A DNA stretch of 50,089 nucleotides from positions 1-50,089 of the forward strand of contig CAMORJ010000001.1 in assembly GCA_946623775.1 (NCBI GenBank). Direction: 5' to 3'. The notes beneath the pieces were generated by a model. That model had not been told where the DNA came from. It searched no databases and saw only the letters and a program-made list of their open reading frames with translations. A program made the translations under genes and the position numbers. Shown here one piece after another: positions 14,362 through 23,161 of the stretch (the stretch's first letter is position 1; each line of letters opens with the position of its first letter). Origin of the DNA: an uncultured Bacillota bacterium (GTDB lineage Bacteria; Bacillota_I; Bacilli_A; RFN20; CAG-826).

Positions 14362-16353
14362 ATGAAATTAACGTCTTCGCCTAAGCTGAATTCCATGCTG
14401 TTCGATATGGGCATTGCGACCCCGTATCAAGTGGTTTGTCACCTGCCTCGGAAGTACGATTCTTTTCTATACACCTCATCAGAGGAATTAGAAAACCTTC
14501 AAGATAAGCAGAAAATCGTTCTACTTGGGCGTGTCGTTGGTGGAGCGAAGACCCTTCGCTTTCGCTCGACCAGCAATACCAAATTCTATTTCGAGGATGT
14601 GCACGGCAATCAATATGAAGTAATTGCTTGGAATCGTCCTTATCTTGCATCAATGCTAAAAGACGAAGGCGAATTCACCCTCCAAGCCACTTACGACCAA
14701 AAAAAGCATTGCCTCAACCTTATAAACATCAAGAAAGGGCGGATTGACCCTGAGCACGCTTTAGTTCCGGTATATTCGCTTCCATCGGATTATGCACCCC
14801 ACCTTTTTAGGGGGCTTGTTGAGCGATCGCTCGAGGCATTAAAGGGGAAAATCTATAACCGCGTTCCACCTCTTTTTGTCGAAAAATATCGATTCATCAA
14901 TAGGGAAGATGCGCTGAGGAAGTGCCATTTCCCAACTTGTCCCGATGACATTCATCAGGGATTGAGGGTACTTAAATATGAAGAGGCATTAATGTTTTGC
15001 CTTACCAATCAAATCATTCGCGGGCAAAGCAAAAGCCACACCAAAGAAGAGGTCCCTACAGACCGTCAGAAGCTTCGAAATTTCGTACACGCCCTCCCTT
15101 ATTTGCTGACTGAAGACCAAAAAAACGCAATCGCAGACTGCTTGAAAGACATGGAGTCCAGCTCGTGCATGTACCGCCTTCTTCAAGGTGATGTCGGAAC
15201 GGGGAAAACGCTTGTCGCGGCCCTGCTCATGTATGCAAACGCGACAAGAAACAGCCAAAGCGCTTTTATGGCGCCAACCGATTCTTTAGCGAGGCAGCAT
15301 TATAAAAACTTAAAGAAGATGTTCGATGGCACGGGCCTAAATGTTGTTCTTCTTGTCGGGAACCTGTCTTCGGCTGGAAAAAAATCCGCTTTGGAAGAAA
15401 TATCCAATGGCTCAGCAGATATTGTAGTCGGGACCCACGCTCTATTTTCCAAGGGCGTCGATTTCTTGAATCTGGGCTTGGCCATCATTGATGAACAACA
15501 TAAATTCGGCGTCGCTCAAAGAGCCCGTTTGGTGGAAAAGGGAGGACACGTGGATGTGTTATTGATGTCTGCGACCCCAATTCCGAGGACTTTGACTTTG
15601 ACCATCTACGGAGACTTGGACATATCAACTCTAACGCAATTCCCCTCCAGCAAAAGAAGCGTTAAAACGAGAATCTTCACTCCAAAGGCATCCGAAATAA
15701 AAACAGCGGTCGAGATTTCCTTAAAAACCGGTCACCGCGTCTATGTCGTTTGCCCTCAAATCGAAGAAGGCGGCCTATCGTCGGTAAAAACCGTTTACGA
15801 TGCTTACGCAAAGAGATATCCGGGAAAAGTTGCTTTGCTTCACGGCAAGATGGACGAAGACGAAAAAGAAGCCGCGCTTCTTGCTTTCTCTTCAGGGGTC
15901 TGTCCCATCTTGGTGTCTACTTCCGTTATCGAGGTCGGAATCGACGTGAAGGAAGCAAACCTGATGATTGTTTATGATCCGACCCACTTCGCGCTATCCT
16001 CATTGCACCAACTCCGTGGACGCGTTGGTCGCGACGGGTCCGACGCATCGTTTGTTTTGGCCTACGGCGGTGATGACGAGGATGAATTGGAAAAGCTCAA
16101 CGTCTTGGTGAATACCGATGATGGATTTGCGATTGCCGAAAAAGATCTGGCGATGCGAGGCCCTGGAACGATTGCCGGAACAAGGCAATCTGGCCTGCCG
16201 GATTTCAGCTTCGTGAACGTCATCGACGACTTCAAGATGTTCGAATTTGCCAGAAACGATGCTACATATATCCTGAATCACCCCACCGAGCATGGATTTA
16301 GCTATCTCATAAAAGAGGCTGAAAAGGCATCGGGAGACGCCACTTTGGCCTAA
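14362..16353 (+). CDS. recG: ATP-dependent DNA helicase RecG
   Basis: RecG remodels stalled replication forks and branch-migrates Holliday junctions. The 663-residue product shows an N-terminal OB-fold wedge ('VLLGRVVGGAKTLRFRST', about 55-75), Walker A 'LLQGDVGTGKTLVAALL' (about 273-289), the RecG/PriA/UvrD-type box 'IIDEQHKFGVAQRARL' (about 375-390), 'LLMSATPIPRTL' (motif III) and 'QLRGRVGRDG' (motif VI, about 550). Slightly shorter than the typical 680-690 residues because the N-terminal helical part is trimmed. The upstream in-frame extension is non-conserved and passes through the promoter. In B. subtilis recG also lies between fakA and rnc. Confidence 0.95.
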   Translation: MKLTSSPKLNSMLFDMGIATPYQVVCHLPRKYDSFLYTSSEELENLQDKQKIVLLGRVVGGAKTLRFRSTSNTKFYFEDVHGNQYEVIAWNRPYLASMLKDEGEFTLQATYDQKKHCLNLINIKKGRIDPEHALVPVYSLPSDYAPHLFRGLVERSLEALKGKIYNRVPPLFVEKYRFINREDALRKCHFPTCPDDIHQGLRVLKYEEALMFCLTNQIIRGQSKSHTKEEVPTDRQKLRNFVHALPYLLTEDQKNAIADCLKDMESSSCMYRLLQGDVGTGKTLVAALLMYANATRNSQSAFMAPTDSLARQHYKNLKKMFDGTGLNVVLLVGNLSSAGKKSALEEISNGSADIVVGTHALFSKGVDFLNLGLAIIDEQHKFGVAQRARLVEKGGHVDVLLMSATPIPRTLTLTIYGDLDISTLTQFPSSKRSVKTRIFTPKASEIKTAVEISLKTGHRVYVVCPQIEEGGLSSVKTVYDAYAKRYPGKVALLHGKMDEDEKEAALLAFSSGVCPILVSTSVIEVGIDVKEANLMIVYDPTHFALSSLHQLRGRVGRDGSDASFVLAYGGDDEDELEKLNVLVNTDDGFAIAEKDLAMRGPGTIAGTRQSGLPDFSFVNVIDDFKMFEFARNDATYILNHPTEHGFSYLIKEAEKASGDATLA

Positions 16354-16387
16354 CGGTTGTCTTTTAATTAAGACAAACCGCCATTTT
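16354..16387 (+). terminator. recG terminator candidate (weak)
   Basis: 'cggttgtctt' / 'aagacaaaccg' forms a hairpin with one bulge directly after the recG stop, then 'ccatttt'. The T-run is poor, so termination may be partial; rnc has its own -10 downstream. Confidence 0.45.
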
Positions 16388-16413
16388 GTATGGGCGAAAG
16401 ATAACGCTTGCTC

Positions 16414-16419
16414 TATAAT
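16414..16419 (+). promoter_or_regulatory. -10 element of rnc (near-leaderless)
   Basis: Consensus TATAAT lies 9 nt before the rnc ATG at 16429. There is no SD in between. This predicts a leader of about 2-3 nt for the rnc-ftsY-ylxM-ffh transcript. Confidence 0.5.
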
Positions 16420-16428
16420 GTTAGCCGT

Positions 16429-17124
16429 ATGGCTAGCCAGTATCGTGATTTGTTCCGCCGCTTCGGAATATTGCCACATAACGAGAAGCTCTATGAGCAG
16501 GCTTTTACGCATAGTTCTTACAATGGGATGGTCGGAACGCATCACGAAGATTATGAGCGAATGGAATTCCTTGGCGATTCAATCGTCGGAATGGTCGTTT
16601 CAACGCTTTGCTATAAATATCATCCTGACATGGGCCAAGGCCAGCTTTCCGTTCTGAAAGCGCAGTTTGTCTGCTCACAATCGGAAGCGGATTATTGCCG
16701 AAAAATGGGGCTTATCCCTTATATTCGCGTCGGCGCTTCTATGTCGAAGGCAGTGGAAGACAATATCCCTGTTTTGGAAGACGTTTTCGAATCGTTTATC
16801 GGCGCCGTTTATCTCGACCAAGGTCTCGATTTTGCATGCAGGCTCCTCGTGAAATTGCTGGATAGCGATGTTAAAGGGGCTAGGGTCGATGTTGAAATCA
16901 ATCCTAAATCCCGCCTGCAAGAAGCCATGCAAGCAGAGAGGAGGGAGTCCGTCACTTATAGGATTCTTGAGGATCGAATCATCAAGGGTGCGCATGAATT
17001 TGTTGCAGCAGTTTATTTCCAAGGGGATGAACTCGGACGTGGCACTGGGCCAAACAAAAAGGCTGCGGAGACCGCGGCTGCCAGGGATGCGTTATCGCGC
17101 ATGTCCCTTCCGGAGGACAATTAA
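16429..17124 (+). CDS. rnc: Ribonuclease III
   Basis: Cuts double-stranded RNA, including pre-rRNA processing stems. The 231-residue product has the RNase III signature 'ERMEFLGDSIVGMVVS' (about 45-60) with catalytic Glu and Asp, a second acidic pair in 'VLEDVFESFIGAVYLDQG' (about 115-132), and a C-terminal dsRNA-binding domain from 'NPKSRLQEAMQ' (about 157) to 'KKAAETAAARDALS'. Normal length. The ATG at 16429 gives the family's N-terminus; the upstream Leu/Met reading runs through the -10. In B. subtilis rnc is followed by smc then ftsY; here smc is missing and ftsY starts 2 nt after rnc. Confidence 0.95.
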   Translation: MASQYRDLFRRFGILPHNEKLYEQAFTHSSYNGMVGTHHEDYERMEFLGDSIVGMVVSTLCYKYHPDMGQGQLSVLKAQFVCSQSEADYCRKMGLIPYIRVGASMSKAVEDNIPVLEDVFESFIGAVYLDQGLDFACRLLVKLLDSDVKGARVDVEINPKSRLQEAMQAERRESVTYRILEDRIIKGAHEFVAAVYFQGDELGRGTGPNKKAAETAAARDALSRMSLPEDN

Positions 17125-17126
17125 CA

Positions 17127-18131
17127 ATGGGTTTGTTTTCTTTTCTGAAATCGAAATTTGGCAAAAAAAGCGAGGAGAAGCCGGAACAAAGCTCCTCTTT
17201 GCAAACATACGAAAAGGGTATGGCAAAATCTCGCCGCGCTTTTGCTTCCCGCTTGGACGAATTGGGAAAAAGGTATGCAAGAGTCAACGAAGAATACTTC
17301 GAAGAGCTTGAGCAGATTCTTATCGAATCCGATGTTGGCGTGGAGCTTTCCATCCGATTAATCGAACAGCTCCTCGATAAATCCGAAAAAGAGCACATCA
17401 CCGAGCCGAAGAAGATTGCTGATGAATTGGTGGATTTGATGTTCGTTGACTATGCCACGAAAGGCGAGTCCATTGAGAATGAGATTCAGTTTGCGGAGAG
17501 CGGTCCAACCGTTCTTCTTGTCGTCGGCGTTAATGGCGTTGGCAAGACAACGTCGATAGCCAAACTCGCCTATCGCTACTTGCATATGGGCAAAAAGGTC
17601 ATGCTTGTGGCAGGCGACACTTTCCGCGCAGGAGCGGTGGAGCAATTGAAAATATGGGCCGACAGGCTTGGCTGCCCCATTATCACCGGCAAAGAAAACG
17701 GCGATCCGGCCTCCGTTGCCTATGAAGGGGTTCAATTCGCGAAGAAGAACAATATCGACCTTGTCATCGTCGATACCGCAGGGCGTCAGCAAACCAAGTC
17801 CAATCTTATGCAGGAGCTTGGAAAAATCAGCCGTGTCATTGGCAAAGAAATCGAAGGCGCGCCTCATGAAACCTTCCTTATCATCGATGGAACAACCGGC
17901 CAAAATGGAGTTCTGCAAGCCAAGGCCTTTAAAGAAGTGGCCAATCTCACGGGCATTGTGATCACCAAGATGGATGGCACTTCCAAAGGCGGCATTATCC
18001 TATCGATTCGAGATGAATTAGGGGTCCCTGTGCGCTTTATTGGTCTTGGGGAGAGGATGGAAGATCTTCAGGAATTCGATTTGGATAAGTATCTGTACGG
18101 CCTTCTTTTGGGAGAGGAAAGCAATGACTGA
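17127..18131 (+). CDS. ftsY: Signal recognition particle receptor FtsY
   Basis: Membrane-associated SRP GTPase that docks ribosome-nascent chain complexes to SecYEG. The 334-residue product has a short basic N-terminus instead of a long acidic A domain, as in many Firmicutes. The NG domain follows: 'VVGVNGVGKTTSIAKLAYRY' (G1, about 132-151), 'DTFRAGAVEQLKIWADRLG' (G2/insertion box), 'DTAGRQQTKSNLMQEL' (G3, with Gln-Gln where Leu-His is usual), 'TKMDGTSKGG' (G4) and 'GLGERMEDLQEFD' near the end. It overlaps ylxM by 8 nt, followed by ffh, so receptor, regulator and SRP GTPase are translated from one mRNA. Confidence 0.95.
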   Translation: MGLFSFLKSKFGKKSEEKPEQSSSLQTYEKGMAKSRRAFASRLDELGKRYARVNEEYFEELEQILIESDVGVELSIRLIEQLLDKSEKEHITEPKKIADELVDLMFVDYATKGESIENEIQFAESGPTVLLVVGVNGVGKTTSIAKLAYRYLHMGKKVMLVAGDTFRAGAVEQLKIWADRLGCPIITGKENGDPASVAYEGVQFAKKNNIDLVIVDTAGRQQTKSNLMQELGKISRVIGKEIEGAPHETFLIIDGTTGQNGVLQAKAFKEVANLTGIVITKMDGTSKGGIILSIRDELGVPVRFIGLGERMEDLQEFDLDKYLYGLLLGEESND

Positions 18132-18462
18132 GGACATTTTGGCAAAGCGTCGGCGATTCAATGATCTGTTTTCCGTCTATGGCGCATTGCTGACCGATAA
18201 GCAAAGAGAGATTGTCTCCTCATATTATGCTTATGACCTCTCGTTAAGCGAGATCGCTGAGGGGATGGGGATATCGCGTGCTGCCATATCCGACGCGTTA
18301 AACAAAGCGGAAGAACATCTAGAACATTATGAAGCCGAATTGGGCTTCCTGAACAAAAAGAGCGACCTTGTGCATCGATTTGAAAGAATCAAACGGCTGC
18401 CTGAGGCAGAAAGATTAAAGGCATACGAAAGCCTTGGAGAGGAGATTGAAAATGGCATTTGA
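18124..18462 (+). CDS. ylxM: YlxM/UPF0122 family HTH protein
   Basis: A 112-residue member of the YlxM family. It is linked to the SRP pathway by its constant place beside ffh; in streptococci YlxM has been reported to modulate SRP GTPase activity. A helix-turn-helix of the sigma-70 region 4 type is visible: 'LLTDKQREIVSSYYAYDLSL' followed by 'SEIAEGMGISRAAISDALNK' (about 22-62). The ATG at 18124 overlaps the ftsY stop; 'gagagga' upstream inside ftsY is the SD. It overlaps ffh by 11 nt. Confidence 0.92.
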   Translation: MTEDILAKRRRFNDLFSVYGALLTDKQREIVSSYYAYDLSLSEIAEGMGISRAAISDALNKAEEHLEHYEAELGFLNKKSDLVHRFERIKRLPEAERLKAYESLGEEIENGI

Positions 18463-19792
18463 ATCCCTTACGGACCGCTTTGGCGCCATCTTCAAAAAGC
18501 TGCGTGGCCAAAGCAGACTTACCGAGAAGAACATGGAGGACATGCTGAAGGAAATTCGCATGGCCTTATTGGAAGCGGACGTCAATTTCAAAGTCGTCAA
18601 AGCTTTTGTGAACGACGTTAAAGAAAAAGCCCTTGGCCAAGATGTCTATTCCAAAGTCAACCCGTCTCAGATGGTTGTCAAAATCGTCCATGACGAGATC
18701 GAAGAGCTTTTGGGTGCCGACCAAACGGAAATCACCTATAAATCCAAGCCGACGATTTTGATGCTCGTCGGTCTGCAGGGAACGGGCAAAACCACGACCG
18801 CAGGAAAACTTTCCTATCTCCAAAAGAATAAACTTGGGAAAAAGGTCATGCTTGCGGCCCTTGACGTATACCGTCCAGCCGCCATTGCGCAATTGGAGAC
18901 TTTGGCAAACCAGAATGGCGTCGGTTTCTTCTCGATGGGAATCACAAATCCCGTTGATATTGCCGTGGCCGCAAAGAAAAAGGCACAGGAAGAAGGCTAT
19001 GACGTTTTAATTCTCGATACCGCCGGGCGTTTGCAAATCGATGAGGCCCTAATGAAGGAGCTCACCGAGATTAACCACGTGGTGCACCCCGATGAAGTTT
19101 TGCTTCTTGTGGATGCTGCTGCGGGCCAAGATGCGGTGAACGTGGCGTCGACCTTCAATAAAGACCTTCATCTGACCGGTATCATCATGTCCAAATTGGA
19201 CGGCGATGCCCGTGGCGGTTCCGCATTGTCGATCAAATACCTCACTGGCTTGCCAATTAAGTTCGCTGGCGTCGGCGAAAAAATGGAAGATCTCGAGATT
19301 TTCTATCCCGACCGTATGGCGGATAGGATCCTTGGAATGGGCGACGTTGTCACCTTGGTCGAAAAAGCCCAAGAGGCAATCGACGAAAAGGAGGCCGAGC
19401 GGCAAGCAAAAAAGATGATGGAGGGAGAATTCACCTTAGAAGACATGCTCCATCAAATGAAACAAGTGCAAAGAATCGGTTCATTGGGCAAACTGGCATC
19501 GTTGATTCCCGGTATGCCAAAGCTTACCGACGAACAGAAAGAGACGGCCGAGCGCGAAATGAGAGTTTTTGAGGCCGTCATTAATTCCATGACGCCTTAT
19601 GAGCGTCGCCATCCTGAGGTTCTTCGCTTTTCTCATAAGAACCGCATCGCAAAAGGCTGCGGCCTTACAAACGCCGATATTAATCGGGTTTTGCGGCGTT
19701 ATGAGAAATCCAAAGAGATGATGAAGCAATTAAAACAGTATCAAAAAACTGGAAGAATGCCGCCTGGATTAGGTGGCTTCGGGGGGAAGTAA
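18452..19792 (+). CDS. ffh: Signal recognition particle protein Ffh
   Basis: The SRP54 homologue; binds 4.5S/6S scRNA and signal peptides and hydrolyses GTP with FtsY. The 446-residue product has an N domain, G1 'LVGLQGTGKTTTAGKLSYL' (about 105-123), 'DVYRPAAIAQLETL' (G2 box), 'DTAGRLQIDEALM' (G3) and 'SKLDGDARGG' (G4). The methionine-rich M domain (about 300-446) includes 'EDMLHQMKQVQRIGSLGKL' and the RNA-binding 'SMTPYERRHPEVL'. The ATG at 18452 follows 'ggagaggag' and overlaps the ylxM stop. The C-terminal 'GRMPPGLGGFGGK' is a usual Gly-rich tail. Confidence 0.96.
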   Translation: MAFESLTDRFGAIFKKLRGQSRLTEKNMEDMLKEIRMALLEADVNFKVVKAFVNDVKEKALGQDVYSKVNPSQMVVKIVHDEIEELLGADQTEITYKSKPTILMLVGLQGTGKTTTAGKLSYLQKNKLGKKVMLAALDVYRPAAIAQLETLANQNGVGFFSMGITNPVDIAVAAKKKAQEEGYDVLILDTAGRLQIDEALMKELTEINHVVHPDEVLLLVDAAAGQDAVNVASTFNKDLHLTGIIMSKLDGDARGGSALSIKYLTGLPIKFAGVGEKMEDLEIFYPDRMADRILGMGDVVTLVEKAQEAIDEKEAERQAKKMMEGEFTLEDMLHQMKQVQRIGSLGKLASLIPGMPKLTDEQKETAEREMRVFEAVINSMTPYERRHPEVLRFSHKNRIAKGCGLTNADINRVLRRYEKSKEMMKQLKQYQKTGRMPPGLGGFGGK

Positions 19793-19795
19793 ATT

Positions 19796-21637
19796 ATGGC
19801 CGACGACATTCTCTACAAACCAAAGGACCTGTTCGACACAAGGCTCCAAAAGCAGTACCACGACGCTGCGATTGAAATATTTGACCAATATGCCGATCAA
19901 GCGCACGTCGATGTCGGTGCGAACAAGATCCACGTTAAGCAATATAACGAAGCCGAAGAACGCGTTAAGCAGTTTGCTAAGAAGGCGTCTTCGAGCAGAG
20001 GCAAGAAAATCGCTGCATTGATTTTCATGATTCTCTGTTTCGTGGTCGGGATAATCCTTTTCATAGCCTCATTCATGAACGGCTTCAATTGGATTCCTCT
20101 CGTCATTGGCATCGTTTTGATTTTGGGCGGCGTCGGACTTATCTTCGCCTTCATCTCCGCGCGGAAGAAACTCAAAGAGCTTGAAAAGGAACTTGAGAAG
20201 TATAGAGCTGAGGCTGCCCGCAAACTTCAGATTTGCTATGACGACATGGCTGGCTTGAATGCTTCCTTTGACTGGAACATGCCACTTGTGGTCATGGAAA
20301 AGGCGACGCCGATTATAGATTTGGATCCGTTCTTCAAACCTGAGAAGCTCGCCTATCTGATGGATAAATTCGGGTTCCCGGAAGAGACCGACCCCAACAT
20401 CTCCACGTTGGGTGTGATCTCTGGGCAGATTCAAGGCAATCCCTTCATTTTGGAGCGAGTCATCAATCACGATTTCCGCCCAAAACGCTATGAAGGCACT
20501 TTGACCATCTCCTGGACAACCTACACCACAGACAGCAAAGGCAACCGCGTCTCGCATCATCACACGCAAACCCTAAGGGCGGAAGTCTATCACGACGCCC
20601 CTTTCTATACGTATGACACCCGCTTGATTTACGGAAATGAAGCCGCCCCTCATCTTCACTTTACGCGTACGCCTACAGGCGCTCATAAAATGGATGAGAA
20701 GAAGCGCGATAAGTATGTCCGCTCAAAGGCCAAAGACCTTCAAAAGCTTGCCGAGAAGAGCTTAACCAAAGGAAACGGTCATGCGTTTACCCCGATGGGC
20801 AATGATGCGTTCGACGTATTCTTCAATGCGCTTGACCGCGACAATGAAGTCGAATTCCGCATGCTGTTCACACCGCTTGCCCAAGCCAATATGTTGGAGT
20901 TGCTCAGCGAACCATATCCCTTCGGCGACGACTTCGTGATGGTGAAGGACGAAAAACTGACCTCGGTTGCATCCGAACACAGTCAGACGTTCGACTATTC
21001 TGCAAACCCAATTGCCTTCTCCAATTATGACTACGAAGCGTCTAAAGCGAATTTTGTCGCCTATTGCGATAGGTTCATCACCAACTTGTTCTTTGATTTG
21101 GCGCCGATCCTCTCGATCCCGCTTTATCAGATGCACAAATCGAATGAGTTCATTTACGAAGAAACTTATAAGGCAAACGTCACCTCGTATGAGCAGGAAG
21201 TTCTCGCGAACTCAATGGAGCAAGAAATCTTTTATCCAAAAGACTGCGACCGTTCCTTGCCGCTTCTTCTCAAGGCCACGAGGTCTAAGAAAGCAGGGCA
21301 GGGGGACTGTGTCTTGATTCACTCCATGTCCTACAAAACCACTCCACGGGTCGATTATGTTTCCGTTATGGGTGGCGACGGAAGGATGCATCAGGTACCC
21401 GTTCACTGGATTCAATACGACGAAGTCAGCACGGTTGTTCCTATTGGCGTCACCTACGCTCCTACGACGCGCATGGGCTACAACAGCATAAAACAGCAAC
21501 TCGCTTCTGCGTGCAAAGGTCAGATTTCCGCGGCGCACTTTGAAAGGGGCCTTTTAGGGCTTTATCTCGGAAGGGATTACCTGGATTCTGACGACCAAGA
21601 AATTGCTTCTATTTTTGGGGCTAAAAAAGCTTCATAA
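19796..21637 (+). CDS. Large membrane protein paired with LemA (MAG1210-like, tentative)
   Basis: The 613-residue product lacks a signal peptide. It has two adjacent hydrophobic helices (about 73-94 and 100-122), then a charged coiled-coil stretch 'ARKKLKELEKELEKYRAEA' (about 124-142) and a long soluble part. That part includes 'HDFRPKRYEGTLTISWTTYT' with a His/Thr-rich strand ('SHHHTQTL', about 253-260). I know proteins of this design beside LemA in Mollicute-like genomes (the MAG1210 group), but the assignment is from memory. Function is unknown. It starts 3 nt after ffh, with 'ggggggaag' inside the ffh end as SD, and precedes lemA by 30 nt, so it forms a two-gene unit at the end of the SRP operon. 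This unit is absent from the B. subtilis locus. Confidence 0.75.
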   Translation: MADDILYKPKDLFDTRLQKQYHDAAIEIFDQYADQAHVDVGANKIHVKQYNEAEERVKQFAKKASSSRGKKIAALIFMILCFVVGIILFIASFMNGFNWIPLVIGIVLILGGVGLIFAFISARKKLKELEKELEKYRAEAARKLQICYDDMAGLNASFDWNMPLVVMEKATPIIDLDPFFKPEKLAYLMDKFGFPEETDPNISTLGVISGQIQGNPFILERVINHDFRPKRYEGTLTISWTTYTTDSKGNRVSHHHTQTLRAEVYHDAPFYTYDTRLIYGNEAAPHLHFTRTPTGAHKMDEKKRDKYVRSKAKDLQKLAEKSLTKGNGHAFTPMGNDAFDVFFNALDRDNEVEFRMLFTPLAQANMLELLSEPYPFGDDFVMVKDEKLTSVASEHSQTFDYSANPIAFSNYDYEASKANFVAYCDRFITNLFFDLAPILSIPLYQMHKSNEFIYEETYKANVTSYEQEVLANSMEQEIFYPKDCDRSLPLLLKATRSKKAGQGDCVLIHSMSYKTTPRVDYVSVMGGDGRMHQVPVHWIQYDEVSTVVPIGVTYAPTTRMGYNSIKQQLASACKGQISAAHFERGLLGLYLGRDYLDSDDQEIASIFGAKKAS

Positions 21638-21667
21638 TTAGAATACTTTAAGGGAGGAACCATATTT

Positions 21668-22336
21668 ATGGCCAACGAACTAGACGAAACGGATGAGAGC
21701 TTAGTCTCTGAGACAGGACGGGATGTCCACGTCATCCAAAAGCAGATTCAGGTCAAGACCGATTGGAAATCGACCTTGTTCCAAGTATTGCTTTGGATTC
21801 CATTCATCATCCCCGGCATCATCTTCGCCGTTATGAAGATCAAGGCTCGCAGCTATTTGCTTCAGTTGCAGCAGAAGATCCAGCACGATGCTTCTACCAT
21901 CGACAACTTCCAGGTACAGCGTGTTGCCATCTTGACCAACGTCGCCAAACTTCTTGATAAGGCGATTGATCTCGACAAGAGCACCTTCACCGAAATCGCG
22001 CGTTATCGCTCTGGAACCATGACCGATGAGCAGCGTAATGAACTCGCTGGCAAGCTCGACACCGTCGATCGTTCGATCAACGTTGCTTTCGAGAACTACC
22101 CCGATCTCAAAGCTCACCAGGAAATCCGCGATGCCATGCAGCAGAATTCCTACTTGATGCAGGAAATCACCGCTGCCCGCGAAGCCTACAATGACACCGT
22201 TCTCCGTTGGAACGCCGAAATCTTTATGTGGCCGACCAAGATGATCGTCGCCGCGAAGGCCCAATATACCACCCGCATTCCCTTCACTGCTTCCACTGAA
22301 GTTAAGCGTCAGGCTGATTCTGGCGTCTTCTTCTAA
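21668..22336 (+). CDS. LemA family membrane protein
   Basis: The 222-residue product has one hydrophobic helix (about 37-57) and a helical, presumably extracytoplasmic domain with LemA hallmarks: 'FENYPDLKAHQEIRDAMQQ' (about 139-157), 'EITAAREAYNDTVLRWNAEI' (about 163-182) and the terminal 'FTASTEVKRQADSGVFF'. LemA proteins are widespread, four-helix, membrane-anchored and of unknown biochemical role. The N-terminus is unusual in carrying a 30-residue acidic/basic cytoplasmic tail before the helix. 'aagggagga' is the SD. A strong terminator follows. Confidence 0.88.
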   Translation: MANELDETDESLVSETGRDVHVIQKQIQVKTDWKSTLFQVLLWIPFIIPGIIFAVMKIKARSYLLQLQQKIQHDASTIDNFQVQRVAILTNVAKLLDKAIDLDKSTFTEIARYRSGTMTDEQRNELAGKLDTVDRSINVAFENYPDLKAHQEIRDAMQQNSYLMQEITAAREAYNDTVLRWNAEIFMWPTKMIVAAKAQYTTRIPFTASTEVKRQADSGVFF

Positions 22337-22351
22337 TAAGAATGCGTTAGC

Positions 22352-22388
22352 AAAAAGCTCGCCGCGATTCAATGCGGCGAGCTTTTTC
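22352..22388. terminator. Bidirectional terminator lemA / trmD
   Basis: The 14-bp stem 'aaaaagctcgccgc' / 'gcggcgagcttttt' has an 8-nt loop; the T-rich arms serve both strands. It ends the lemA transcript and the convergent rpsP-khpA-rimM-trmD transcript. Confidence 0.9.
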
Positions 22389-23161
22389 TATTTATGCAAG
22401 AAGCGTTTCCCTTTTTCCAGGGCTTCGCTTTCCCATTTGGGAGTAATGCCATTATCATAATCTTCAAGCAATTTCCTATCTTGCTTTGATAATGTCAATT
22501 TATTAAAGAGGTCGGGCCGGTATTTTCTGGTTAAGAGAAGACTTTCTCTCCGCCTCCATTTCTCAATGGCGACGTGGTTGCCGCAGTAGAGGATATCCGG
22601 CACGCGCTTGCCATCGTATTCGTATGGCTCGGCGTATTGCGGATACTCAAGGAGCGGCTGATTGAATGATTCGTCTTCTAGGCTCTCTGGGCTGATAGCG
22701 CCATCAAGAAGCCGGATGATGGAATCGGCGATTCCCATAGCGGGTATTTCGCCGCCCGTAAGGATGTAGTCACCAATGGAGATTAGCTCATCAACATAGT
22801 CGTTGACTCGCTCATCAATTCCTTCATAATGTCCGCAAATGATAATTAAATCATCAAGTTTTGCATACCTTTTGGCGGTTTCTTGATCATATGTATGCCC
22901 ACGTGGAGACATTAGGATCACATGGCTATTTGGCTTGCGGACCGCGCTCAAGGCATCAAGGATAGGCTGGCATTGTTCGATCAGCCCTGCCCCTCCCCCG
23001 ATGGGGTGATTGTCAACGCGATTCCATTTGTCTTTGCTGTAGGAGCGGATGTTTGTCACGTCGAAAGTGGCAACGCCTTTCCCCAATGCGCGCTTGATGA
23101 TGGAATTGGTTTTGAATCCCTCGAACATCTCAGGGAACAGAGTCAGGACATTAATGTTCAT
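22388..23161 (-). CDS. trmD: tRNA (guanine-N1-)-methyltransferase TrmD
   Basis: Methylates G37 next to the anticodon of tRNAs reading CUN, CCN and CGG, using S-adenosylmethionine, and prevents +1 frameshifts. The 257-residue SPOUT enzyme shows 'VDNHPIGGGAGLIEQCQPI' (about 50-68) and the knotted SAM site 'IICGHYEGIDERVNDYV' (about 109-125), then 'SIGDYILTGGE' and 'YAEPYEYDGKRVPDILYCGNH'. Length and motifs are normal. Its ATG overlaps the rimM stop (ATGA). In B. subtilis the same rpsP-to-trmD block lies in line with ffh and rplS; here the block faces the other way. Confidence 0.95.
   Translation of the reverse strand: MNINVLTLFPEMFEGFKTNSIIKRALGKGVATFDVTNIRSYSKDKWNRVDNHPIGGGAGLIEQCQPILDALSAVRKPNSHVILMSPRGHTYDQETAKRYAKLDDLIIICGHYEGIDERVNDYVDELISIGDYILTGGEIPAMGIADSIIRLLDGAISPESLEDESFNQPLLEYPQYAEPYEYDGKRVPDILYCGNHVAIEKWRRRESLLLTRKYRPDLFNKLTLSKQDRKLLEDYDNGITPKWESEALEKGKRFLHK

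Noticed and set aside
18124..18462. Possible Mycoplasma-type code (TGA = Trp)
   Set aside because: ylxM, ftsY, lepB, trmFO, dxr, frr and polC all end at TGA at the correct family length; code 11 fits.
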